Origin: Pseudomonadota bacterium | GTDB lineage: Bacteria > Pseudomonadota > Alphaproteobacteria > Sphingomonadales > Sphingomonadaceae | Direction of reading: 5' to 3' | Assembly: GCA_023433305.1 (NCBI GenBank) | Contig: JAEZCZ010000073.1 | Location: 1 to 7,261, forward strand | DNA: 7,261 nucleotides | Shown here: positions 1 to 5,919 of the stretch, piece after piece | Layout of the letters: every line of letters begins with the position of its first letter | How positions within the stretch are numbered: position 1 is the stretch's first letter | Made by a program: the position numbers and the translations under genes | The notes under the pieces: model-generated | What the model was told of the DNA's origin: nothing | Database searches by the model: none | Seen by the model: the letters and a program-made list of their open reading frames with translations, nothing else

Positions 1-65
1 ATCGTGGCAGCGGCGACCCGAACGACACCGCCAGTTGGCAGTGCGTGCCCCGCGCGGGGAACTGA
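1..65 (+). CDS. C-terminal end of an unidentified + strand gene (partial)
   Basis: The frame beginning at base 3 reads 20 codons and ends at TGA 63-65. The tail reads ...GDPNDTASWQCVPRAGN. By hand count, 18 of its 20 third positions are G or C, against about 13-14 of 20 in the other two forward frames, which is the bias seen in the real genes of this window. A hairpin follows 17 nt after the stop, and the next gene is convergent, which suits a gene end here. The fragment is too short to name a family. It could still be chance in GC-rich DNA, because the other two forward frames are also open here. Confidence 0.45.
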   Translation, partial: RGSGDPNDTASWQCVPRAGN

Positions 66-81
66 CGAGAACAACAGAAGA

Positions 82-107
82 GGCGGCCCCGGGGAATGAG
101 GGCCGCC
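82..107. terminator. Likely bidirectional terminator hairpin between convergent genes
   Basis: GGCGGCCC (82-89) pairs perfectly with GGGCCGCC (100-107) around a 10-nt loop. On the - strand the stem is followed by a T-rich stretch (TCTTCTGTTGTTCTC, 9 of 15 T), as expected for termination of the - strand gene that stops at 132. On the + strand only CCCTTCGCT follows, so termination in that direction would be weaker. It lies between the putative + strand stop at 65 and the - strand stop at 132. Confidence 0.55.
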
Positions 108-131
108 CCTTCGCTAGCGCCGCCGAGGGCA

Positions 132-1124
132 TCAGGCGGCGGCAATGTCCCGGCTAGCCGGCTCGCGCCAGTTCGAAGGGTACTGACTGAAGTCGATCCA
201 CGGTTCGCGGCCATCGAAATCCCGGCCGAGCGACTGGAGGATCAGCCGCGCGCGCTTGAGGCGGGCTTTGGGGGTCGTGAACGGATTGGCGCGGTCGGGC
301 TTCGCCGAGACCATCCGCTTGAGCAGCGCATCACGCTCCGCGAACGTCGCCGGCATCCGGCTCGGCAGGGCGACCGCTGCGCCGCTGTGCGCAAGGCTCG
401 GAGCCGCCGTCTGCGGGCGAGCGGTAGCGAGCGGCGTGACAGTCGGCGCCGAAGTGGCAATCCGCTCCGCGGGCTCGGGACGCGGCGTGACGACCGGGCG
501 CTCGACCGCGGCGATGCGGCGCTGCACGGTCTTGCGGCGTCCGATGGCGATGAAGCCCCAGATCGCGAGCGCCACCGCCACCAGTCCGGCGAGCACCGCG
601 ACCCAGAACTGCGTGTTGTCCTCATTCGTCACCAAAGGCGCTGTCTCCGCCGGCTCCGCCGGCGCGGCCGTCTCAACCGGTTCGGCCGTCGTGTCGGCGG
701 CAATCGGCGTGGGCTCGCTTTCAGTCGCGACCGCCTGCGGCTCCGAAGGCATACTGTTCGTCGCTGGAGCTGCGGCGCGCGGAGCGACTCGCTCGGTGCG
801 AGTCTTCGCCGGAGCGGCCTCGGCCTCGACGGGCGTCGGCTCAGCGGTCGGCTCAGGCGCGGCAACCGTCGTTTCGGACGCGGCCGCGGGCAGCGACGCG
901 GCCGCGGGCAGCGTGGTCGGCAGCACGATGGCTGGCTGAATTTCCGCCGGAATCGGCGCCGGAGCCGTCGCTTCCGGGAACGTCGGGACCGGCTGGACGG
1001 CCGGCGTTTCGCCAGCCGTTGCGGACGTCGGCGCCATCTGCGCCAGCGTGGGGGTTGAACTCAGCGCCAGAACAGCGGCAATCGCGGCTCCGGCGCAAAG
1101 GCGGGTGTGGTTCCGTTTCATCAT
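132..1124 (-). CDS. Exported Ala/Pro-rich single-pass membrane protein, function unknown
   Basis: I do not recognise a named family. From the start at 1124 the product is 330 residues. Residues 1-29 look like a Sec signal peptide: MMKRN basic start, a hydrophobic Ala/Leu core, and a likely cut after TLA before QMAP. Residues about 30-170 are low complexity, rich in Ala, Pro, Thr and Glu. Residues about 174-194 form a clear membrane helix (FWVAVLAGLVAVALAIWGF), followed by basic GRRKTVQRR, which predicts a cytoplasmic C-terminal side. After another Ala/Pro linker, residues about 265-327 are compositionally normal and probably the folded or conserved part (NPF, then RLKRARLILQSLG, then a WIDFSQYPSNW motif). 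The start was chosen because it puts the signal peptide at the N terminus. ATG 1163 would add 13 residues ahead of it, and ATG 1121 is the second of the tandem Met codons. None has an obvious Shine-Dalgarno sequence. It is transcribed divergently from the helicase. A membrane tether or envelope-linked scaffold is possible but is inference only. Confidence 0.8.
   Translation of the reverse strand: MMKRNHTRLCAGAAIAAVLALSSTPTLAQMAPTSATAGETPAVQPVPTFPEATAPAPIPAEIQPAIVLPTTLPAAASLPAAASETTVAAPEPTAEPTPVEAEAAPAKTRTERVAPRAAAPATNSMPSEPQAVATESEPTPIAADTTAEPVETAAPAEPAETAPLVTNEDNTQFWVAVLAGLVAVALAIWGFIAIGRRKTVQRRIAAVERPVVTPRPEPAERIATSAPTVTPLATARPQTAAPSLAHSGAAVALPSRMPATFAERDALLKRMVSAKPDRANPFTTPKARLKRARLILQSLGRDFDGREPWIDFSQYPSNWREPASRDIAAA
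877..912. repeat. Perfect 18-bp tandem duplication inside the membrane-protein gene
   Basis: GACGCGGCCGCGGGCAGC occurs twice back to back (877-894 and 895-912). On the - strand it encodes LPAAAS twice, at residues about 72-83 of the low-complexity periplasmic stretch. It keeps the frame, so it looks like a recent slippage duplication in a length-tolerant linker. Confidence 0.9.
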
Positions 1125-1345
1125 GGCAAGGAAAAAATCCGCAGCCGGCGATTCGCGTTCCATGACGTTTCGTTCAGGAATCCGCAGCGATGCTTGTTTT
1201 GATTGCCCTTTTGCATCCGGAATGCGCGCCCGCCCGGTCCAGGAATGCGGCGAAACGAAGGCGAAATGAGGCCGAGAATGGCAGGCTGTGGCTGAGTCTG
1301 GCCCGCAACGTTTACTTTTCGTTCCGGCTCTCGCATCAGCGATAA
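1125..1345. other. Divergent intergenic region
   Basis: This stretch separates the - strand membrane-protein gene from the + strand helicase gene and should hold both promoters. It contains AT-rich patches (around 1194-1213 and 1310-1320) unlike the flanking coding DNA. A weak + strand promoter candidate is listed separately. I could not find a convincing -35/-10 pair for the - strand gene. Two 11-base near repeats, GGCGAAACGAA and GGCGAAATGAG (1249-1270), lie side by side, with no known role. Confidence 0.6.
1311..1339 (+). promoter_or_regulatory. Candidate helicase promoter, close to the start codon
   Basis: TTTACT (1311-1316) and CATCAG (1334-1339) are separated by 17 bp. The -35 is a fair match to TTGACA, but the -10 matches TATAAT at only three of six positions. 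Only 6 nt separate the -10 from ATG 1346, so the transcript would be leaderless or nearly so, which fits the missing Shine-Dalgarno sequence. The pair resembles the asd leader promoter (TTTACA, 17 bp, TATCAG). Confidence 0.35.
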
Positions 1346-4096
1346 ATGCCCGCGCTCCCGCTCCCCGCGCTCCACGCCAGCCACGCCGGAACCTGGCTGA
1401 AGGCCGCCAACGGCTCGACGCGCGCGATCGGAAAAGGTGAGGCCATCATGGCGGCGGCGGACACTCCGCTGCTGATCCTGAACGCGCCCCTGGTGGCGAC
1501 CCGGCTCGGTTACCCGGACCTTTCGGGGCTGGACCTGCTCGAGCTCTATGCCTTCGTCCATCCAGCCCGCTTCGTCGTCCCCACCCCTAAGGGGCTGGCG
1601 CACGCCCTGGGCTTACCCGAACCCGCCAGCGACGACGCGGTCCCCGCGCTGCTCCAGGAAGCCGCGGGCGCGCTGCTGGAAACTTGCGAGAGCGCCGACT
1701 GGCCCGAGCGCGAGGGCGCCTGGAGCGCGCTGCAGTCGCTCGCGCGCTTGCGCTGGCCCTGGGCCAACGTGCTCCTGCCACATCTCGCCAAGCCCGACCG
1801 GGCGGAGAAGTGGCTTTTTTCCAAGCTTCCCGAATGGGAGGAAGCTCCGGAGCGCCCCCAGCCCGCGCAAGTCGACATGTCTCCCGACGAGGTTGAGACG
1901 CGCCTCGAACGCCTGACCGGGGCGGGTGCGGAGCGGCGCGAGGGACAGCGCGCTTATGCCCGCGATGGCGCCCGCGTTTTTGCCCCGCGCCCTCGCCGCG
2001 GCGTGCCGCACATGCTGCTTGCGCAAGCGGGCACCGGTATCGGCAAGACGCTCGGCTATCTCGCCCCCGCCTCGGTCTGGACCGAGAAGTCGCAAGGCAC
2101 CGTCTGGGTCTCGACCTACACCAAGAACCTGCAGCGCCAGCTCCGCCGCGAAAGCGCGCGCGCCTGGCCCGAAACGCGGCCCGACGGCAGCCGCCCCGTC
2201 GTCGTGCGCAAGGGGCGCGAGAACTACCTCTGCTTGCTCAACCTGGAGGATGCGCTGCAGGGCGGCTTCGGCGGCCGCGCGGCGATCCTCGCGCACCTCG
2301 TCGCGCGCTGGGCCGCGTTCAGCCAGGACGGCGACATGATCGGCGGCGACTTGCCCGGCTGGCTCGGCACGCTGTTCCGCAGCCGCGCGATCCGCTCGCT
2401 CACCGACCAGCGCGGCGAGTGCGTCTATGCCGGCTGCCCACACTACCGGAAATGCTTCATCGAGCGCGCCGCGCGGGCCTCGGCGCAGGCCGACCTCGTC
2501 ATCGCCAACCACGCGCTGGTGATGGTCAATGCCGCGCGCGGGCGCGACCATGCGCAACGCCCCACACGCATCGTGTTCGACGAAGGCCACCACGTGTTCG
2601 AGGCAGCCGACAGCACGTTCGCCGCCGCCCTGACTGGGCAGGAGGCGATCGAATTGAAGCGCTGGATCATCGGCCCCGAAAAGGGCTCGCGCGGGCGCCG
2701 CAGGGGCCTCGCGGCGCGTCTGGCCGACGTCGCCAGCTATGACGAGGCGGGTGCAAAGGCGATCGCCCAGGCGCGCGAGGCGGCCGAGGCGCTGCCCGGC
2801 GACGGCTGGCTCCAGCGGCTCGCCGAGGGCAATCCGTTCGGTCCGGTCGAGGCGCTGCTGGCGGCGGTTCGCGCCACGACGTACGCCCGCGACGAAAGCG
2901 GCGGGCAGGAAATGGGCTACGGTATCGAAACCGAGGCCGCCCAGCTCGACGGGAATTTCGTCGAGCTGGCGCAGCAGGCCGCCGGCGCTCTCGCCGCGAT
3001 CCGCCAGCCGCTGATCAGGCTGGGCGTTCGCCTCGAAGCCCTTGCCGAGGACGCGCCCGACTGGCTCGACGCGCAAGGGCGCGCCCGCATCGAAGGTGCA
3101 CGCCACTCGCTGAGTTGGCGGATCGACACGCTCGCCGCATGGGAGGCGCTGCTCGATCGGCTCGGCGGCCCCGCCGATCCCGATTTCGTCGACTGGCTCG
3201 CGGTCGAGCGCTCCGATGCGCGAGAATTCGACATCGGCCTGCACCGCCATTTCCTCGACCCGATGAAACCGTTCGCGAAAGTCGTGCTCGAGCCGGCGCA
3301 CGGCGTCATGCTGACCAGCGCCACGTTGTGCGATCGGGACGCCGCCGGCGAGGACTGGAACAGCGCCCTCGCCCGCTCCGGCGCGCTCCACCTCGACGGC
3401 CAGCCGCTGCTGACCCATGCGGAAAGCCCGTTCGATTATGCAACGCGCGCCGAAGTCCTGATCGTCACCGACGTAACCAAGGGCGATCTCGCCGCGCTGG
3501 CCGGCGCCTACGCTCGCATCATCGAGGCCTCGCGCGGCGGCGTGCTCGGGCTGTTCACCGCGATTCGCCGGCTCCGCGCGGTCCATGGCCGCATCGCGGA
3601 CCGGCTCGCCCGCGCGGGTCTGCCGCTCTACGCGCAGCATGTCGATCCGATCGATACCGGCACGCTCGTCGACATCTTCCGCGACGACCCGTCCGCCAGC
3701 CTGCTCGGCACCGACGCCTTGCGCGACGGGGTCGATGTGCCGGGCCACAGCTTGCGCTGCGTGGTGATGGAGCAGGTCCCGTGGCCCAAGCCCTCGATTC
3801 TCCATCGCGCCCGCCGCGCGGCCAACGGCGGCGGCGCGCATGACGACCGGATCATCCGCGCCCGGCTCGCGCAGGCGTTCGGCCGGCTCATCCGCTCGGG
3901 GGAAGACAGTGGCCATTTCGTCGTGCTCTCCCCCGCCTTCCCGACCCGGCTGCTGAGCGCCTTCCCGCCCGGTACACCGGTGATGCGCGTGCCGCTCGAC
4001 GAGGCTTTACAACGCATCGCGGCCGGTGTTTGCTCTGAGCTGGGAACGGGCGCGAGGATGCCGCGCGAGACGCAACGGGACGGACCACTACCTTGA
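1346..4096 (+). CDS. DinG/XPD-like iron-sulfur ATP-dependent DNA helicase
   Basis: A superfamily 2 helicase, 916 residues, predicted to unwind DNA 5' to 3' in repair and in clearing R-loops or blocked forks, as DinG does. Motifs in order: RxxQ-type Q motif (about 198-204), Walker A AGTGIGKT (228-235), four cysteines spaced as in DinG for a 4Fe-4S cluster (C296, C359, C364, C370, with C-x4-C-x5-C at the end), IANHAL (387-391 region), Walker B DEGH (412-415), TSAT (657-660), motif V GTDALRDGVDVPG (788-800) and motif VI QAFGRLIR (843-850). About 200 residues precede the Q motif. This extra N-terminal domain is absent from the shorter E. coli DinG and shows no DnaQ-type exonuclease signature that I can see. 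Start: TAA lies directly before ATG 1346 in frame, so the gene cannot start earlier. Codons 1-34 have coding-like G/C third positions (about 29 of 33). A start at ATG 1448, which has a good AAGGTGAGG upstream, would give 882 residues. sixA follows 2 nt after the stop. Confidence 0.93.
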   Translation: MPALPLPALHASHAGTWLKAANGSTRAIGKGEAIMAAADTPLLILNAPLVATRLGYPDLSGLDLLELYAFVHPARFVVPTPKGLAHALGLPEPASDDAVPALLQEAAGALLETCESADWPEREGAWSALQSLARLRWPWANVLLPHLAKPDRAEKWLFSKLPEWEEAPERPQPAQVDMSPDEVETRLERLTGAGAERREGQRAYARDGARVFAPRPRRGVPHMLLAQAGTGIGKTLGYLAPASVWTEKSQGTVWVSTYTKNLQRQLRRESARAWPETRPDGSRPVVVRKGRENYLCLLNLEDALQGGFGGRAAILAHLVARWAAFSQDGDMIGGDLPGWLGTLFRSRAIRSLTDQRGECVYAGCPHYRKCFIERAARASAQADLVIANHALVMVNAARGRDHAQRPTRIVFDEGHHVFEAADSTFAAALTGQEAIELKRWIIGPEKGSRGRRRGLAARLADVASYDEAGAKAIAQAREAAEALPGDGWLQRLAEGNPFGPVEALLAAVRATTYARDESGGQEMGYGIETEAAQLDGNFVELAQQAAGALAAIRQPLIRLGVRLEALAEDAPDWLDAQGRARIEGARHSLSWRIDTLAAWEALLDRLGGPADPDFVDWLAVERSDAREFDIGLHRHFLDPMKPFAKVVLEPAHGVMLTSATLCDRDAAGEDWNSALARSGALHLDGQPLLTHAESPFDYATRAEVLIVTDVTKGDLAALAGAYARIIEASRGGVLGLFTAIRRLRAVHGRIADRLARAGLPLYAQHVDPIDTGTLVDIFRDDPSASLLGTDALRDGVDVPGHSLRCVVMEQVPWPKPSILHRARRAANGGGAHDDRIIRARLAQAFGRLIRSGEDSGHFVVLSPAFPTRLLSAFPPGTPVMRVPLDEALQRIAAGVCSELGTGARMPRETQRDGPLP

Positions 4097-4098
4097 AG

Positions 4099-4638
4099 AT
4101 GCCCACCAAGACCCTGGGCTTGCTGCGCCATGCCAAGTCCGATTCCGACGACCTCTCGCTGCGCGATTTCGACCGCGGCCTGAACGAGCGGGGCCGGCGC
4201 GGCGCAGCGACCATGGGCGAACACATCCGAGCTCACGGCATCGTCTGGGACCAACTCCTTGCCAGCCCGGCCGAACGGGTCCGGCGCACGATCGATGCGG
4301 CGGGGCTGGAAGGACCGATCGCCTGGGAGCAGCAGATTTATCTCGGCGATCGCAGTGCGCTCATCGAGGCTCTGCGCCAGATCGACGGCGATCCGGCGAG
4401 CGTACTCCTCGTGGGGCATAACCCTGGCTTGCAGGAGCTGATCTTCGACCTCGTCGCGCCCGATCGCGAGAACGAGCTGTTCGATGCGGCCGCCGAGAAA
4501 TACCCCACCGCCGCCTTCGCCGTGCTTGAGCTGGCCATCGACCGCTGGGCAGATTGCGCGAGCGGGTGTGGCACGCTCGTCCACCTCGCCCGTCCGCGCG
4601 ACCTCGATCCCGAGCTGGGGCCGGAAGAAGTCCGCTAG
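4099..4638 (+). CDS. SixA-type histidine phosphatase
   Basis: A small histidine phosphatase superfamily (phosphoglycerate-mutase fold) protein of 179 residues, the single-domain size of SixA, which removes phosphate from phosphohistidine in signalling or phosphotransfer proteins. The catalytic RHA motif is at residues 10-12 (H11 the nucleophile) in LLRHAKSD. The second histidine is in VGHNPG (H107). SPAERVRRT (56-64) supplies the usual phosphate-binding arginines, and WEQQIY (76-81) matches the acidic-residue region. No signal peptide or membrane segment is seen, so it should be cytoplasmic. The actual substrate is unknown. ATG 4099 lies 2 nt after the helicase stop. TTG 4093, which overlaps that stop as TTGA, would add two residues and is a real alternative, since a weak GGGACGGA lies 8 nt before it. 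The tight spacing implies cotranscription and translational coupling with the helicase. Confidence 0.88.
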   Translation: MPTKTLGLLRHAKSDSDDLSLRDFDRGLNERGRRGAATMGEHIRAHGIVWDQLLASPAERVRRTIDAAGLEGPIAWEQQIYLGDRSALIEALRQIDGDPASVLLVGHNPGLQELIFDLVAPDRENELFDAAAEKYPTAAFAVLELAIDRWADCASGCGTLVHLARPRDLDPELGPEEVR

Positions 4639-4640
4639 GG

Positions 4641-4669
4641 TTTACAATCGCCGCGCGGTTCCATATCAG
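4641..4669 (+). promoter_or_regulatory. Candidate asd promoter giving a leaderless leader ORF
   Basis: TTTACA (4641-4646, five of six to the -35 consensus) and TATCAG (4664-4669, four of six to the -10) are separated by exactly 17 bp. The -35 begins 2 nt after the sixA stop. A start point 7-9 nt past the -10 falls at 4676-4678, directly on the ATG of the small ORF at 4678. asd therefore probably has its own transcript, and I see no terminator between sixA and this promoter. Confidence 0.6.
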
Positions 4670-4677
4670 CGCCCGCG

Positions 4678-4755
4678 ATGTTCAAACCGGCGATCATCAT
4701 TATTACCCCCAAGCCGACCCGCACGCGCGGGGCGGTCTGGGTCGTGCCGGTCTAA
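4678..4755 (+). CDS. Putative leader peptide upstream of asd (Ile-rich, 25 residues)
   Basis: ATG to TAA, 25 codons. The peptide begins MFKPAIIIITPKP and ends VWVVPV. Codons 6-9 (4693-4704) are four Ile codons in a row, ATC ATC ATT ATT, and four Val codons lie near the end. Runs of a regulatory amino acid are the mark of attenuator leader peptides such as those of ilv and thr operons. There is no room for a Shine-Dalgarno sequence if transcription starts at the promoter just upstream, so translation would begin on a leaderless end. It is followed by alternative hairpins and then asd, whose product feeds threonine and isoleucine synthesis. Short ORFs arise by chance in such DNA, so the case rests on the combination of Ile run, promoter spacing, downstream pairings and target gene. 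Confidence 0.55.
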   Translation: MFKPAIIIITPKPTRTRGAVWVVPV

Positions 4756-4794
4756 CGGACACACCCCGACCCAAGCCCCGCGGACGAGCGCGGG
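4715..4794 (+). promoter_or_regulatory. Putative attenuator with mutually exclusive RNA pairings
   Basis: Segment 1, CGACCC (4715-4720), can pair with GGGTCG (4739-4744). The same 3' segment, as TGGGTCG (4738-4744), can instead pair with CGACCCA (4767-4773), and just outside that CGCGGGG (4726-4732) can pair with CCCCGCG (4776-4782). These two nested stems give 14 bp in all. CCCGCG (4777-4782) can alternatively pair with CGCGGG (4789-4794) around a 6-nt loop, a terminator-like hairpin. A ribosome stalled on the Ile codons would cover segment 1 and favour the 14-bp form. A ribosome reaching the TAA (4753-4755) would mask 4738-4744 and free the last hairpin. Against this, the last stem is only 6 bp and is followed by ACAGGTCTTCAG, a poor U tract. 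Confidence 0.45.
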
Positions 4795-4815
4795 ACAGGT
4801 CTTCAGACAGCTCCG

Positions 4816-4843
4816 GTCTCCGCGCTCCCCACACGAAGGAGAC
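4816..4843 (+). promoter_or_regulatory. asd Shine-Dalgarno sequence and a hairpin that could hide it
   Basis: AAGGAGA (4836-4842) is a strong Shine-Dalgarno sequence 9 nt before asd ATG 4852 and fixes that start. GTCTCC (4816-4821) pairs perfectly with GGAGAC (4838-4843), which would bury the site. AGAC (4805-4808) could compete for GTCT (4816-4819) and release it. The ribosome-binding site is secure; the regulatory role of the hairpin is inference. Confidence 0.5.
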
Positions 4844-4851
4844 GCCTTGCC

Positions 4852-5919
4852 ATGACCACGTACCGTAACCTCCCCGCCCGTCCCAACGTCGGCATCGTCG
4901 GTGCCACCGGCCTCGTCGGCGGCATGATGCGCGAGTTGCTCGCCGAGCGCGACTTCCCGCTCGCCTCGTTGCGCCTCTTCGCCTCGGCCCGCTCTGCCGG
5001 CTCGACGGTCGCCTTCGCCGGGCGCGAGGTCGAGGTCGAAAATGCCGAGACCGCCGATTTCGCCGGGCTCGACATCGTGTTCTTCTCCGCCGGCGGCTCG
5101 ACCTCGAAGGCGCTGGCGCCCAAGGCGGCGGCGGCCGGAGCTGTGGTGATCGACAACAGCTCCGCCTTTCGTTCGGACCCTGAGGTTCCGCTGGTCGTCT
5201 CCGAAGTGAACCCCGAAGCGATGGACCATCTTCCCAAGGGAATTATCGCCAACCCGAACTGCACCACGATGGCGGCGATGCCCGTCCTCAAGCCGCTGCA
5301 CGACGCGGCCGGCCTCAAGCGCCTCGTAGCGAGCACCTATCAGGCGGTCTCGGGCGGCGGCATGGCCGGCGTCGAGGAACTGCACGAGCAGATCGTCGCC
5401 GGCGCGGCCGACAGCGACCACCTTTCGCGCAAGGGCGATGCCGTAGCGCTCGGCGAGCCTCGCAAGTGGGCGGTGCCGATCGCCTTCAACGTCGTCCCGC
5501 TCAATTACGTTCTCGGCGAAGACGACTATACCGAGGAAGAGCTCAAGCTGCGCGACGAGAGCCGCAAGATCCTCGACCTGTCCGAGCTGGCGGTTTCGGG
5601 GACTTGTGTCCGCGTCCCGGTGTTCACCGGCCATGCTTTGTCGCTCAACGTCGAGTTCGAGCGCTCGATCGAGCCCGATGAAGCGCTTCATTTGCTAGCC
5701 GATGCACCCGGCGTGGTGGTCACCGACGTCCCCAACCCGCTTGACGCCACGGGCGCGGACCCGGTTTTCGTCGGCCGCATCCGCAAGGACCGCACCGTCG
5801 AAAACGGCCTCGCGCTCTTCGTCGTCGGCGACAATCTCCGCAAGGGCGCCGCGCTCAACGCGATCCAGCTGGCCGAAGTCCTGCTCGCGCGGCAGGCCGC
5901 CAGAGCCGAGGCGGCCTAG
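4852..5919 (+). CDS. asd: Aspartate-semialdehyde dehydrogenase
   Basis: Reduces aspartyl-4-phosphate to aspartate-4-semialdehyde with NADPH, in the cytoplasm. The product is the branch point to lysine and diaminopimelate, threonine, methionine and isoleucine. The protein is 355 residues, a normal length for the family. It shows the NADP-binding GATGLVG (17-23), the FFSAGGSTS loop (78-85), DNSSAFR (101-107), the catalytic cysteine C137 in NPNCTT, the TYQAVSG segment (162-168), and RVPVFTGH (254-261) with the substrate-binding arginine R254 and the catalytic histidine H261. No key residue is missing. ATG 4852 follows a strong AAGGAGA at 9 nt spacing. Upstream lie a separate promoter candidate and a possible Ile-responsive leader. 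Downstream it meets a convergent gene with overlapping stop codons and no intergenic space for a terminator. Confidence 0.97.
   Translation: MTTYRNLPARPNVGIVGATGLVGGMMRELLAERDFPLASLRLFASARSAGSTVAFAGREVEVENAETADFAGLDIVFFSAGGSTSKALAPKAAAAGAVVIDNSSAFRSDPEVPLVVSEVNPEAMDHLPKGIIANPNCTTMAAMPVLKPLHDAAGLKRLVASTYQAVSGGGMAGVEELHEQIVAGAADSDHLSRKGDAVALGEPRKWAVPIAFNVVPLNYVLGEDDYTEEELKLRDESRKILDLSELAVSGTCVRVPVFTGHALSLNVEFERSIEPDEALHLLADAPGVVVTDVPNPLDATGADPVFVGRIRKDRTVENGLALFVVGDNLRKGAALNAIQLAEVLLARQAARAEAA

Noticed and set aside
48..59. Perfect palindrome CCCCGCGCGGGG
   Set aside because: It lies inside the probable end of the upstream gene and has no loop. Such GC palindromes are common by chance at this base composition.
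96..1058. Open + strand frame of 320 codons opposite the membrane-protein gene
   Set aside because: It is extremely Arg/Gly-rich with no domain, whereas the - strand frame has a signal peptide, a membrane helix and a sensible tail.
1121..1603. Open - strand frame spanning the divergent intergenic region
   Set aside because: It overlaps the start of the helicase gene antisense and reads through AT-rich promoter DNA, with no motif or ribosome-binding site.
1613..3916. Open - strand frame of 767 codons opposite the helicase gene
   Set aside because: It lies wholly antisense to a gene with a full set of helicase motifs. High-GC codon bias keeps such frames open, and the translation is Arg/Ala/Gly-rich without recognisable motifs.
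4639..4851. Lysine or other known riboswitch upstream of asd
   Set aside because: I could not see the conserved junction elements of the lysine riboswitch, and the region is too short for its usual size. The leader-peptide model explains more of the sequence.
4678..4868. N-terminal extension of Asd into the leader region
   Set aside because: The small ORF ends at TAA 4753-4755, and asd ATG 4852 has a strong Shine-Dalgarno sequence and a normal family N terminus.
4666..5691. Open - strand frame of 341 codons opposite asd
   Set aside because: It is antisense to a complete asd with all catalytic residues and has a shadow-like composition. It also runs across the leader region without any signal of its own.
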